Shown piece after piece: positions 1-7,250 of a stretch of 7,250 nucleotides of DNA (positions within the stretch are counted from its first letter, which is position 1; each line of letters opens with the position of its first letter). The stretch is from Deltaproteobacteria bacterium (GTDB lineage Bacteria > Myxococcota_A > Polyangia > Haliangiales > Haliangiaceae). The stretch is from assembly GCA_013813945.1 (NCBI GenBank), contig JACCQV010000251.1:1-7250 (forward strand), given 5' to 3'. A program made the translations under genes and the position numbers. Below the pieces are notes generated by a model. That model made no database searches. It was given only the letters and a program-made list of their open reading frames with translations, and was not told the origin of the DNA.

Positions 1-2022
<2,022 letters not shown>

Positions 2023-2053
2023 GAGGCCATGCTAGCTCAGGCCACGCGGGCGG

Positions 2054-2294
2054 TCAGCGGTCGTGCCGCAGCTTCGATGTCAGTGCCCCTGGCAGGCCCC
2101 GCTGGAGCGCTGCGATGTCGAGCGTGTTCATCTGCAGCAGCGCGCCCATCACGCGGTTCGCTCGAAGATGACGGTCATGACGTTGCGCTTGGGCCGCGGT
2201 CCGTGATCGCCGTGCTGCGAGACGTTGGTGATCTTCGAATTCGGAAAAATCGAGGTGTAGAACGTTGCCGCCGGCTCGGCCTGAGCTTCTGCAT
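2054..2294 (-). pseudogene. Remnant of a VOC-superfamily (3-dmu-9_3-mt / PhnB-like) gene with two deletions
   Basis: Three pieces of one recognisable family lie in order but in three different frames. ATG CAG AAG (2294-2286) gives the usual MQK start and follows AGGAGG (2305-2300) at a 5-nt spacing. Positions 2283-2161 encode QAEPAATFYTSIFPNSKI... ending NVMTVIFE, which matches the conserved first half (family: QAEEAAKFYTSIFPNSKI). Positions 2155-2054 encode RVMGALLQMNTLDIAALQRG, the family's conserved C-terminus (family: RVMxAMLQMKKLDIAAL). Missing are about nine residues (family ITPCLWFDG) after MQK and roughly half the protein between the two larger pieces. About 80 codons remain of a family normally near 150-160 residues. 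Each junction also shifts the frame, so no functional VOC protein can be made. What the intact protein did (glyoxalase/dioxygenase-like fold) cannot be recovered. Confidence 0.8.
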
Positions 2295-2296
2295 GG

Positions 2297-2334
2297 AAAC
2301 CTCCTTCCGCCGGCCGACATCGCCGCGGAGGTTT
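2297..2334. promoter_or_regulatory. Hairpin between genes that encloses the pseudogene's Shine-Dalgarno
   Basis: AAACCTCC (2297-2304) and GGAGGTTT (2327-2334) are perfect inverted repeats around a 22-nt GC-rich interior. Read on plus, the stem runs into six T (2332-2337), which looks like an intrinsic terminator for plus-strand transcription. Read on minus, it starts right after the stop of the 3719-2337 gene, and its 3' arm contains the AGGAGG of the VOC remnant. It could terminate transcription or hide that ribosome site. The sequence does not decide between these. Confidence 0.5.
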
Positions 2335-2336
2335 TT

Positions 2337-3719
2337 TCAATCATCGTGGCGCCGGCGGTCGCGGGCGCTGGCTGCGAGATCGACCGCCACGGTCGCTCCC
2401 CAACCCTCCGGAGTCCGCACGGTTGCGAGCGTCAGCGCCGGGTGGAACCACGAGCCGCGGCCGTCGGTGCGTGCGAGTCGACCCGTGACGCCGGCGCTGA
2501 ACCGGGTGCGGAGATCGCCGTGATCGGTCGGGTCGAGGGCGAGCACGGTGTCGAACGACACGGTGCCGCTGTAGCGGGCGAACAGGAGCCCGAACCCGGC
2601 GCGCGGGATGACGTGCATCAAACGCTCGTTCGTGGTCTCGCGCGCCATGTCGACGCCGAAGTCGACGCGCGCGGCGAGGTCGACTCCGCGGCCCAGCCAG
2701 CGCGACGGCAGGGTGACGAAGCCGAACATCTTCGAGCCGCTGAGGCGGACACCCGCGCTGCGCGGAAGATCGAGCACGAGATCACCGACGCGAGCACTCG
2801 TGAACTGCGGGCGCGCTTCCTTCGAGCCGGTCGGCAGCAGTGCGCCGATGCGATACACGCTCTGTTCGTGCGAGCCCTCGCCACCCGCGAACAAACCGAC
2901 ATCGCCGTTCCCGAGCCATGCGCGCGACGTGTCGGAGCGGATCGGGCCACCGGCAGCGGCGACACCGACCGCATCGGGAACGAGCACATAGGACATCGGC
3001 AGCGTGCCGTACGCGCCGAACTTGCAGTCGCAGCTCGTCGACGCTTGCGCGTGCAGCGTCGTCCGCGTCGTGTCGAACGAGTCCGCGCTTCCCATCTCGG
3101 TCGTCACACCGACGCGCGGCGGTGCGAACTGGATCCGATCGAGGAGACCGAACGGCAGCCACATCTTGTTCGCTCTCTCGGCGGGCCGGTACGCCGGCTG
3201 GATGATCGCGAGGTCGATCAGGGAGAGCCCGGACGTCGCTTGCCACGAATGCAGATCGGCATCGGCGATCTGCGGCACGAAGGCGTACTTCGCGGTCTGT
3301 GCGATGCGCTCTGCGGCACCGCGTCCGCGATCCGCTGCGTAGAGGGCACCGACCGCGCACAACGTGCCTGCATCGTCGACGAACGTGGGTCGCAGCGCAT
3401 CACGGTGATCATCGTTGTGCGGGAAGGCGCCGGCATCGGCGTAGGCGGCAAGGCGCGCCAGGTTGCGTGCACGAGCCGCTCGGCGGTCGGCTGGCCACGT
3501 TGACGTGTCGGCGGCAGCGAGCAGGTCGTGGGCGAACCGCAGGTGCCCACGCACTCTCTCGCGCTCGGCCTCGGCGGGCGACAGCCCGTCGACTGAGGGG
3601 ACATAACCGGCGACCGCGCCGAGATCACCCACGTAGAGGTTGATGCCGGTGGTGTGGAGATCCGGAGCGGGCGCGGACATCGCAGCCAGGAGCGCCGCGA
3701 CGAGAGGGAGGACGGCCAT
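2337..3719 (-). CDS. Secreted protein: 'FVDxxGTLCAVG' domain plus barrel-like C-terminal domain
   Basis: 460 residues. The hydrophobic start MAVLPLVAALLAAMSAPAPD looks like a signal peptide cleaved near residue 16-18. Residues about 50-178 form a Cys-containing helical domain with ARARNLARLAAYADAGAFPHN, then FVDDAGTLCAVGALY (113-127) and SGLSLIDLAIIQPAYR (163-178). I recall similar modules in hypothetical exported proteins of Myxococcota but know of no assigned function. Residues about 190-450 alternate polar and hydrophobic strands with many Gly and aromatic residues (e.g. RVGVTTEMG, VYRIGALLPTG, AGFGLLFARYSGTVSFD, GATVAVDLAASA), as in outer-membrane barrels. C230 and C232 (SCDCKF) form a close pair. 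An AGGGG lies only 1 nt before the ATG, so the start is likely but not certain; the signal peptide supports it. The gene follows the CarD/Tudor-like gene by 53 bp. Export to the envelope is well supported. Barrel insertion is an inference. Confidence 0.8.
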   Translation of the reverse strand: MAVLPLVAALLAAMSAPAPDLHTTGINLYVGDLGAVAGYVPSVDGLSPAEAERERVRGHLRFAHDLLAAADTSTWPADRRAARARNLARLAAYADAGAFPHNDDHRDALRPTFVDDAGTLCAVGALYAADRGRGAAERIAQTAKYAFVPQIADADLHSWQATSGLSLIDLAIIQPAYRPAERANKMWLPFGLLDRIQFAPPRVGVTTEMGSADSFDTTRTTLHAQASTSCDCKFGAYGTLPMSYVLVPDAVGVAAAGGPIRSDTSRAWLGNGDVGLFAGGEGSHEQSVYRIGALLPTGSKEARPQFTSARVGDLVLDLPRSAGVRLSGSKMFGFVTLPSRWLGRGVDLAARVDFGVDMARETTNERLMHVIPRAGFGLLFARYSGTVSFDTVLALDPTDHGDLRTRFSAGVTGRLARTDGRGSWFHPALTLATVRTPEGWGATVAVDLAASARDRRRHDD

Positions 3720-3741
3720 GCCCCTGGAACGCGCGAGCGGG

Positions 3742-3769
3742 CCGAACTGGGCAGGATTTCTGCCCTCGG
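3742..3769. terminator. Inverted repeat between two minus-strand genes
   Basis: A perfect 6-bp stem, GGGCAG (3749-3754) and CTGCCC (3760-3765), encloses a 5-nt loop. It is extended by CCGA/TCGG (3742-3745 and 3766-3769) across a 3-nt bulge. It fills most of the 53-bp gap between the stop at 3773 and the ATG at 3719. There is no T tract on either strand, so it may be a weak or Rho-assisted terminator, an RNA-stability element or a regulatory hairpin. Confidence 0.4.
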
Positions 3770-3772
3770 GGT

Positions 3773-4621
3773 CTAGGTCTCTTCGTCGAAGCGGGCCGGA
3801 ACCTTCTTGATGTCGATGCCCGCCGCGCGCGCGAGGTCAGCGGTGTTGCCGGCCGGCTTGATCGGGCGCGACCTCGGGACGATCGGCGCTGCGATCTGCG
3901 CGACATGAGCGAGGATCTTGCGCTCGCCCGCGAACTCGAGCGTCACGTGCTGTGCGGCCTCGATCACGATGCCGACGCCGAACTTGGGGTGGTTGACCCA
4001 CTGATCGACGTAGAACGTCGACTTCGACGAGTAATCGAGGATCTGCGCGCCGGGCGGCGGCTCCTTGATCACCACGGCCGCCTTGCGCGGAGCGGCCTTC
4101 TTCTTCGGCTTGTCCTTGCCGAGACGCGCCTCGTAGCGCGACAGCAGGTCGTCGTACCACTCCGCCGGGAACGCTTCTCCGTCGCCGCCGTCGTGGTCGA
4201 GGGCAGAGAGCTCGGAGAACAGCGCTGCGACGTCGGTCCATGCCGGGGCGGTACCTTCGACGTCGATCATCTTCACCGCGGGTGCAGCGTCCGCCTTCCA
4301 GTTGTCGTGAAGGCGCCAGTAGATCTCGAGGAGCAGCACGTCGTTGCCCGTATCGGCCGGGACCTCGTCGGTGCCTTCTGACGTGATGCTGCCGACGAGC
4401 GTCTCGATGTCACCGAGCGCGGCCTTGATCGCCTTGTCGACGCGCACGGCGGTCTTGGCGTCATCCGGGTTCGGCGCGGCCTCCTTCATCGAGGCCATCA
4501 GCTCGCGTCCGGCGAATTGCGATTCGTACTTCGCGTGGATGGCGGCCAGGGCGATTCCGGACAGTCGCGTGTCGAGCTCGGCTTCTTGATCGAAAGGCAC
4601 GGCGCATCCTACACCTTCCAC
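3773..4621 (-). CDS. Hypothetical protein with C-terminal CarD/Tudor-like 'HPKFGVG' module
   Basis: 282 residues from GTG at 4621. A second GTG at 4600-4598, preceded by AGGA at 6-nt spacing, is an equally good or better start (275 residues, VPFDQEAELDTRL...). There is no signal peptide or TM segment, so the protein is cytoplasmic. Residues about 10-165 are mostly helical and acidic, with no family I recognise. A Lys-rich stretch (KDKPKKKAAPRK, 169-180) separates them from residues about 203-241, FYVDQWVNHPKFGVGIVIEA followed by a VTLEFAGERKILAHV strand pair. This small five-strand module (HPKFGxGxVxE...V.F..G.R.L.H) resembles the CarD N-terminal/Tudor-like fold and is frequent as an add-on in myxobacterial proteins. 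In CarD-like proteins such modules contact RNA polymerase or other proteins; that role is only suggested here. The rest of the CarD DNA-binding region is absent. Confidence 0.8.
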   Translation of the reverse strand: MEGVGCAVPFDQEAELDTRLSGIALAAIHAKYESQFAGRELMASMKEAAPNPDDAKTAVRVDKAIKAALGDIETLVGSITSEGTDEVPADTGNDVLLLEIYWRLHDNWKADAAPAVKMIDVEGTAPAWTDVAALFSELSALDHDGGDGEAFPAEWYDDLLSRYEARLGKDKPKKKAAPRKAAVVIKEPPPGAQILDYSSKSTFYVDQWVNHPKFGVGIVIEAAQHVTLEFAGERKILAHVAQIAAPIVPRSRPIKPAGNTADLARAAGIDIKKVPARFDEET

Positions 4622-4711
4622 GCGACGACGAGGCGGGCCTCTGGCGTGTCGTGCCGTCGCGATGCCAGGGATTCCACGAGATCGGGGCCCTCGACAGCTC
4701 TGGCAGCGCGA

Positions 4712-5116
4712 TCAGCGCGCCGAACGTACGGGGCGCACGGATTCCTGGTCGTGCGCAGCGTCCGAAGCAGCAGCGTCGAGCGTCGCGCCCACGGCCAGCG
4801 CGCCGATCGCGGCGAATGGCGACGCACCGAGGCCAAGCAGCATCTCGCCGACGAACGTCGCGCCCATCGCCGCGGCGTGCAGGTTGCCGGCACGCCCACG
4901 TGGGTTCCAGCCGAAATCTTCACTGCCATCGAGCGTGATGATCGGGCTCACCATGGGGAACCGTTCGCCGATCTCCATCGTGGCGATGATGCGCGCGCCC
5001 TCTGCGCGGAGTGACTTGATCGGCTTGGGCGGATCGGACTCCCGCGTCACCGCTGTCGGGTCCGCGTGCGCGGCGGTGGCCAGACCGAACGTGAGCACGA
5101 GCGCGATCGCCTTCAT
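4712..5116 (-). CDS. Small secreted hypothetical protein
   Basis: 134 residues from ATG at 5116. The frame extends 38 codons upstream, but MKAIALVLTFGLATAAHA followed by DP is a clear signal peptide with an AHA cleavage site, so the internal Met is the true start. The mature part is short: a polar section (SDPPKPIKSLRAEGARIIATMEIGERF), a TLDGSEDFGWNPRGRAG segment, and a Gly/Ala-rich hydrophobic region (about 78-117, AAAMGATFVGEMLLGLGASP...) that could be one or two membrane helices or a glycine-rich packing segment. I do not recognise the family. The gene faces away from the plus-strand small ORF across a 122-bp intergenic region with a palindrome. Export is well supported. Function is unknown. 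Confidence 0.72.
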   Translation of the reverse strand: MKAIALVLTFGLATAAHADPTAVTRESDPPKPIKSLRAEGARIIATMEIGERFPMVSPIITLDGSEDFGWNPRGRAGNLHAAAMGATFVGEMLLGLGASPFAAIGALAVGATLDAAASDAAHDQESVRPVRSAR

Positions 5117-5156
5117 GGATAGATCAGAGCAGATCCGGGCAGCGCCAAGGTGGCGG

Positions 5157-5173
5157 TTCACGTGAAGATCACG
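5157..5173. promoter_or_regulatory. Palindromic operator-like site in divergent intergenic region
   Basis: TTCACGTGAA (5157-5166) is a perfect 10-bp palindrome. It overlaps a second inverted repeat, CGTGA-AGA-TCACG (5161-5173). The pair lies about 40 bp before the ATG at 5116, in the gap shared with the divergent plus-strand ORF, which is where an operator would be expected. No regulator is identified. Confidence 0.35.
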
Positions 5174-5202
5174 CGAGTGCGAGGGGTTGCGGTCACAAAA
5201 AG

Positions 5203-5231
5203 TTGGACTCATTGGCGGGCCGCGACACAAT
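5203..5231 (+). promoter_or_regulatory. Possible promoter placing the transcript start at the ATG
   Basis: TTGGAC (5203-5208) and CACAAT (5226-5231) are 17 bp apart, an ideal sigma-70 spacing. They match the consensus at 3/6 and 4/6 positions. A transcript would begin around 5238, one base before the ATG at 5239, giving a leaderless mRNA. This fits the absence of a Shine-Dalgarno there. The match is weak. Confidence 0.22.
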
Positions 5232-5238
5232 TTTTTTC

Positions 5239-5421
5239 ATGACGGTCACAGCCCTCAGGGTCGACAAATCGGAGACGCGTCAGCTCGGCGAGCGGGATCT
5301 GAGCTCCAGTGGGTCTCGCCTCGGCGAGCCGATCGACTGGCACATCAGCAACGGGACGTTCTTCACCGCGTTCGTGGCGATCGCGGCTGTGCTCGCCGCC
5401 GCCGCCCTGATCGTACGCTGA
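5239..5421 (+). CDS. Small single-TM (tail-anchored-like) hypothetical protein
   Basis: 60 residues from ATG at 5239, just after a run of seven T. The first 40 residues are polar (MTVTALRVDKSETRQLGERD...GEPIDWHISNG). Residues 41-59, FFTAFVAIAAVLAAAALIV, make one clear membrane helix, with a single Arg at the end. A TTG at 5203 would add 12 residues but removes the promoter-like spacing, so ATG is preferred. It is the only plausible plus-strand gene in the window. In its favour are a divergent promoter region, a real-looking TM helix, and a hairpin at its stop shared with the converging lipoprotein gene. Against it are its small size and the lack of a ribosome site. Function unknown. Confidence 0.5.
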   Translation: MTVTALRVDKSETRQLGERDLSSSGSRLGEPIDWHISNGTFFTAFVAIAAVLAAAALIVR

Positions 5422-5439
5422 CGACCAGCGGCGTCAGCG
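5416..5439. terminator. Hairpin spanning both stop codons of convergent genes
   Basis: CGCTGAC (5416-5422) and GTCAGCG (5433-5439) form a perfect 7-bp stem around a 10-nt loop. The left arm contains the TGA of the plus-strand small ORF (5419-5421). The right arm contains the stop of the minus-strand lipoprotein gene (5436-5434). The position is ideal for a bidirectional terminator, but there is no T tract on either side. Confidence 0.45.
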
Positions 5440-6228
5440 ATCGCTGCCAACGCCGATCGTGAGGGAGAGACCGAACGAGTGGTAGCTGTCCTGGCTCGGC
5501 TGCTGGATGCCATCACGGAGCCGCGGCATCGCACCCACCGCACCGAGGAACGCGATCCGGATCGAGTGGAGGTAGCCTTCGGAGCGGCGCGCGATGTCGA
5601 TCGAAGCTCCGGCGGTTGCGGACGTGTAGATGCCGTTGACGGCGCCGTTGACCTCGCGGCTGCCCTCGGAGCAGTCGGTTCCTTCGCCAGTACCGCTGAC
5701 GCAGTAGCGGCCGGTGGCATCGATGTACGTGGCGGCGACCGTCGCCTGGATGTGGAAGTCGAGCCAGCCGAACGGCAGCAGCAAAGCGTCCACGGCGAGC
5801 TCGCCGCCGAGTCGGTTCGCTCGGTAGGTCGCGCCGCCATCATCGCCGCGCGCCTGCGTGCCGTACGCGATCCCGGCGACGGCAAACCGATCGTCGAGCT
5901 TCTTGCGCAAGCCGACCATCGGCTCGAACGGACTGTCGCCGGCCTCGCCCCACGTGCGAGCGCCGAGGATCAGCCCCTTGGTTCCGAACAGCCGATCGGG
6001 CTCGATCAGCGCGGACAGCTGCAGGCTTGCCTGCGGGCCCGGCTCTGCCTCGCGGGTTGCATCGCTCAGGAAGAACACGGGCATCACGGCTGCCTGGACC
6101 TCGCCGCCGGGTCGCTGGGCCGGGAGCGCGGAGATGCCGGTCGTCGCAGGCATCGGACCGAGCGTGGTGCACGCGGACGCGAGCCCGGAACCAAGAACAA
6201 ACCCAAGAACGAGGATGCGGTGCTGCAT
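5434..6228 (-). CDS. Outer-membrane lipoprotein with barrel-like body
   Basis: 264 residues from ATG at 6228. An in-frame ATG 60 bp upstream was rejected because MQHRILVLGFVLGSGLASAC is a lipoprotein signal, with a basic start, a hydrophobic core and an ASA-Cys20 lipobox. Thr at +2 predicts sorting to the outer membrane. The mature protein has strand-like segments: EVQAAVMPVFFLSD, SLQLSALIEPDRLFG, RFAVAGIAYGTQA, GGELAVDALLLPF, WLDFHIQATVAATYI, ATAGASIDIARR, YLHSIRIAFLGAVG and, last, SFGLSLTIGVGSD. Two Cys close together (YCVSGTGEGTDC) could form a disulphide. No family is recognised; it resembles small outer-membrane barrel or lipocalin-like hypothetical proteins. It follows the DUF1279-like gene by 72 bp. 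No strong ribosome site is seen. Confidence 0.78.
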   Translation of the reverse strand: MQHRILVLGFVLGSGLASACTTLGPMPATTGISALPAQRPGGEVQAAVMPVFFLSDATREAEPGPQASLQLSALIEPDRLFGTKGLILGARTWGEAGDSPFEPMVGLRKKLDDRFAVAGIAYGTQARGDDGGATYRANRLGGELAVDALLLPFGWLDFHIQATVAATYIDATGRYCVSGTGEGTDCSEGSREVNGAVNGIYTSATAGASIDIARRSEGYLHSIRIAFLGAVGAMPRLRDGIQQPSQDSYHSFGLSLTIGVGSDR

Positions 6229-6300
6229 GCACCGATGACCCGTGACCGGCGCCACGTGGGAACCACCAGGCCGGGCACGTCCTGGCAACGGCCGGCGCGA

Positions 6301-6600
6301 TCAGGCTTCCGGACGCTTGCGACGACGGAGTAGCGTGGCGATCAGGGGGGTGAGGCCGAGCGTGGCGAGAATGCGCAGCGGCATCGTCGCCTTGGCAGCG
6401 AGCCAGCCCGCGCCGATCACGCCGAGCACACCACTCGCCGACGAGGGCGCCATGCCCAGTCCGAACGCGAGCGAGAACCCCGCGATCGTACCGAGCGACA
6501 GCGTGAGGTACGTGTAGATCGCGATCTTGCCGTAGTCGGCCATCAGCGCTTGCAGCCGCTGCTTGAGCGTGGGCTTTGCGACGACGGCCTCGGACGACAT
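6301..6600 (-). CDS. DUF1279 / FAM210-like small membrane protein
   Basis: 99 residues from ATG at 6600. The layout fits DUF1279 (FAM210) by eye: an amphipathic start LKQRLQALMADYGKIAIYTY (the family has LK.L.KKYGKVAL.VYL), a first membrane segment at about 26-46, a Gly-rich second hydrophobic part at 58-70, then AKATMPLRILATLGLTPLIA (70-89; the family has K...PLRIP.TLALTP..A) and a basic tail LLRRRKRP. In eukaryotes the family is mitochondrial. In bacteria its role is not established. The gene starts 9 bp after the stop of the Omp85-family gene, so the two are probably co-transcribed. The tail would lie in the cytoplasm by the positive-inside rule if there are two TM helices. Confidence 0.75.
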   Translation of the reverse strand: MSSEAVVAKPTLKQRLQALMADYGKIAIYTYLTLSLGTIAGFSLAFGLGMAPSSASGVLGVIGAGWLAAKATMPLRILATLGLTPLIATLLRRRKRPEA

Positions 6601-6609
6601 CCAAGCGGT

Positions 6610-7250
6610 CTACCACGTCCCACCGAGCCCGAACACCAGGCCCGGCTTGCCTCCGTCGAGCGGCACCGCGAGGTCGACCCGGATCAAACCGATCGGCGAC
6701 CGCCACAACACACCGACGCCCACGGACGCCGCGGACCACTGCGCACCGTGCGTGAGGATCCCGCCCGCATCGACCCAGCCGGCGAGCGAGAGGCCGGCCC
6801 GCGGGAGCAAGGGAGCCTCGAGCTCGCCGCGCGCCGTGTACTTGAGATTTCCACCGAGGGACATGCCGGTCAGCGGATCGCGCGGCCCGAGCGCACCGGG
6901 CGCGTAGCCGCGAATGTCGCGATTGCCGTCGAAGTGCAGACGTTCGGAGAACGGTGCGCCGTCGCTGACGGTGCTCATCGTGCCCGCAAGGTGCAGCGTG
7001 AGCGGGCCGAGCGGACGGTGGTGGCTCAGCCACGCGTCGGTGCGGATCATCTGGATCTCGGAGCCGAGGTCGCGATCTGCGATCTCGATCGAGGTGCCGA
7101 CCCGGGTACCACGCGTCGGTGCGAACGGATGATCGAGCGTGTTGTAGTCGATGCCGGCGCGGATCGCGGCGAGGCGACCGCCGCGGAACGGATCCGTTGC
7201 CTGCGATCCGCGCGCGAGTACGCCGGTGTCGGGGGTGACCTCGATCTGCT
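6610..7250 (-). CDS. Omp85/BamA-family outer-membrane barrel, C-terminal part
   Basis: The last 212 residues of a gene that begins beyond the right edge. The frame is open to 7250 and ends with TAG at 6612-6610. Family hallmarks appear in the expected order: DYNTLDHPFAPTRGTRV (early barrel strands, family D.rD.p..PtrGt), an LHFDGNRDIRGYAPG segment holding the conserved RGY of loop 6 (6912-6904), GGNLKYTARGELEAPL, AGWVDAGGI (family FvDaG), ASVGVGVLWRSPIGLIRVDLAVPL (residues near the end, family GvG...SPiGPirvd.a.Pl) and a terminal LGGTW. The aromatic last residue fits the signal for insertion by the BAM complex. Whether it is BamA itself, TamA or another Omp85 member depends on the POTRA region, which is outside the window. 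Confidence 0.92.
   Translation of the reverse strand, partial: QIEVTPDTGVLARGSQATDPFRGGRLAAIRAGIDYNTLDHPFAPTRGTRVGTSIEIADRDLGSEIQMIRTDAWLSHHRPLGPLTLHLAGTMSTVSDGAPFSERLHFDGNRDIRGYAPGALGPRDPLTGMSLGGNLKYTARGELEAPLLPRAGLSLAGWVDAGGILTHGAQWSAASVGVGVLWRSPIGLIRVDLAVPLDGGKPGLVFGLGGTW

Noticed and set aside
2265..3503. Plus-strand 412-residue open frame
   Set aside because: It is antisense to the secreted 460-residue protein, whose signal peptide and motifs mark the minus strand as coding. The plus product is Arg/Ala-rich with no domain.
5117..5230. 38-codon upstream extension of the small secreted protein
   Set aside because: It would bury a good signal peptide with an AHA cleavage site. The stretch is better read as the divergent promoter region.
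5190..5250. Direct repeat CGGTCACA at 5190-5197 and 5243-5250
   Set aside because: Only 8 bp and two copies, one of them inside the small ORF, so it could easily arise by chance.
5840..7033. Minus-strand 397-residue Arg-rich open frame
   Set aside because: It overlaps the Omp85, DUF1279-like and lipoprotein genes in another frame and has typical shadow-frame composition.

Overview
The window is very GC-rich and densely packed. Long spurious open frames run on both strands, as expected in a Myxococcota-type (deltaproteobacterial) genome. The organism is inferred from three things: composition, an Ala/Pro-linker membrane protein, and a secreted 'FVDxxGTLCAVG' domain of a kind I associate with that group. 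No phage, IS, CRISPR, tRNA or rRNA feature is visible.

Almost everything is on the minus strand, so transcription runs from high to low coordinates. In that order: the C-terminal part of an Omp85/BamA-family outer-membrane barrel (7250-6610); after 9 bp, a small DUF1279/FAM210-like membrane protein (6600-6301); an outer-membrane lipoprotein with a barrel-like body (6228-5434); a short secreted hypothetical protein (5116-4712); a protein with a CarD/Tudor-like 'HPKFGVG' module at its C-terminus (4621-3773); a secreted two-part protein (3719-2337); the remnant of a VOC-fold (3-dmu-9_3-mt/PhnB-like) gene broken by two deletions (2294-2054); and a large protein that runs off the left edge (2022-<1). 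A 60-residue single-TM ORF on the plus strand (5239-5421) converges with the lipoprotein gene. Their stop codons share one perfect 7-bp hairpin.

The most unusual object is the left-edge gene. It is not in any complete ATG-to-stop frame, because it starts with GTG and has no stop inside the window. Its frame is open for all 674 codons. It starts with a MoaB/Mog-fold domain that has lost the GGTG substrate motif and about 20 residues of the family core. Next come a disordered region with an 11-Asp run, a duplicated Trp motif, a roughly 100-residue Ala/Pro linker built from GCA-type triplet repeats, one transmembrane helix, and a region predicted to be periplasmic. This looks like a repurposed, catalytically dead MoaB domain tethered to the inner membrane.

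The neighbours are mostly cell-envelope proteins (Omp85, lipoprotein, secreted barrel-like protein, small membrane proteins), but nothing here proves a shared pathway.
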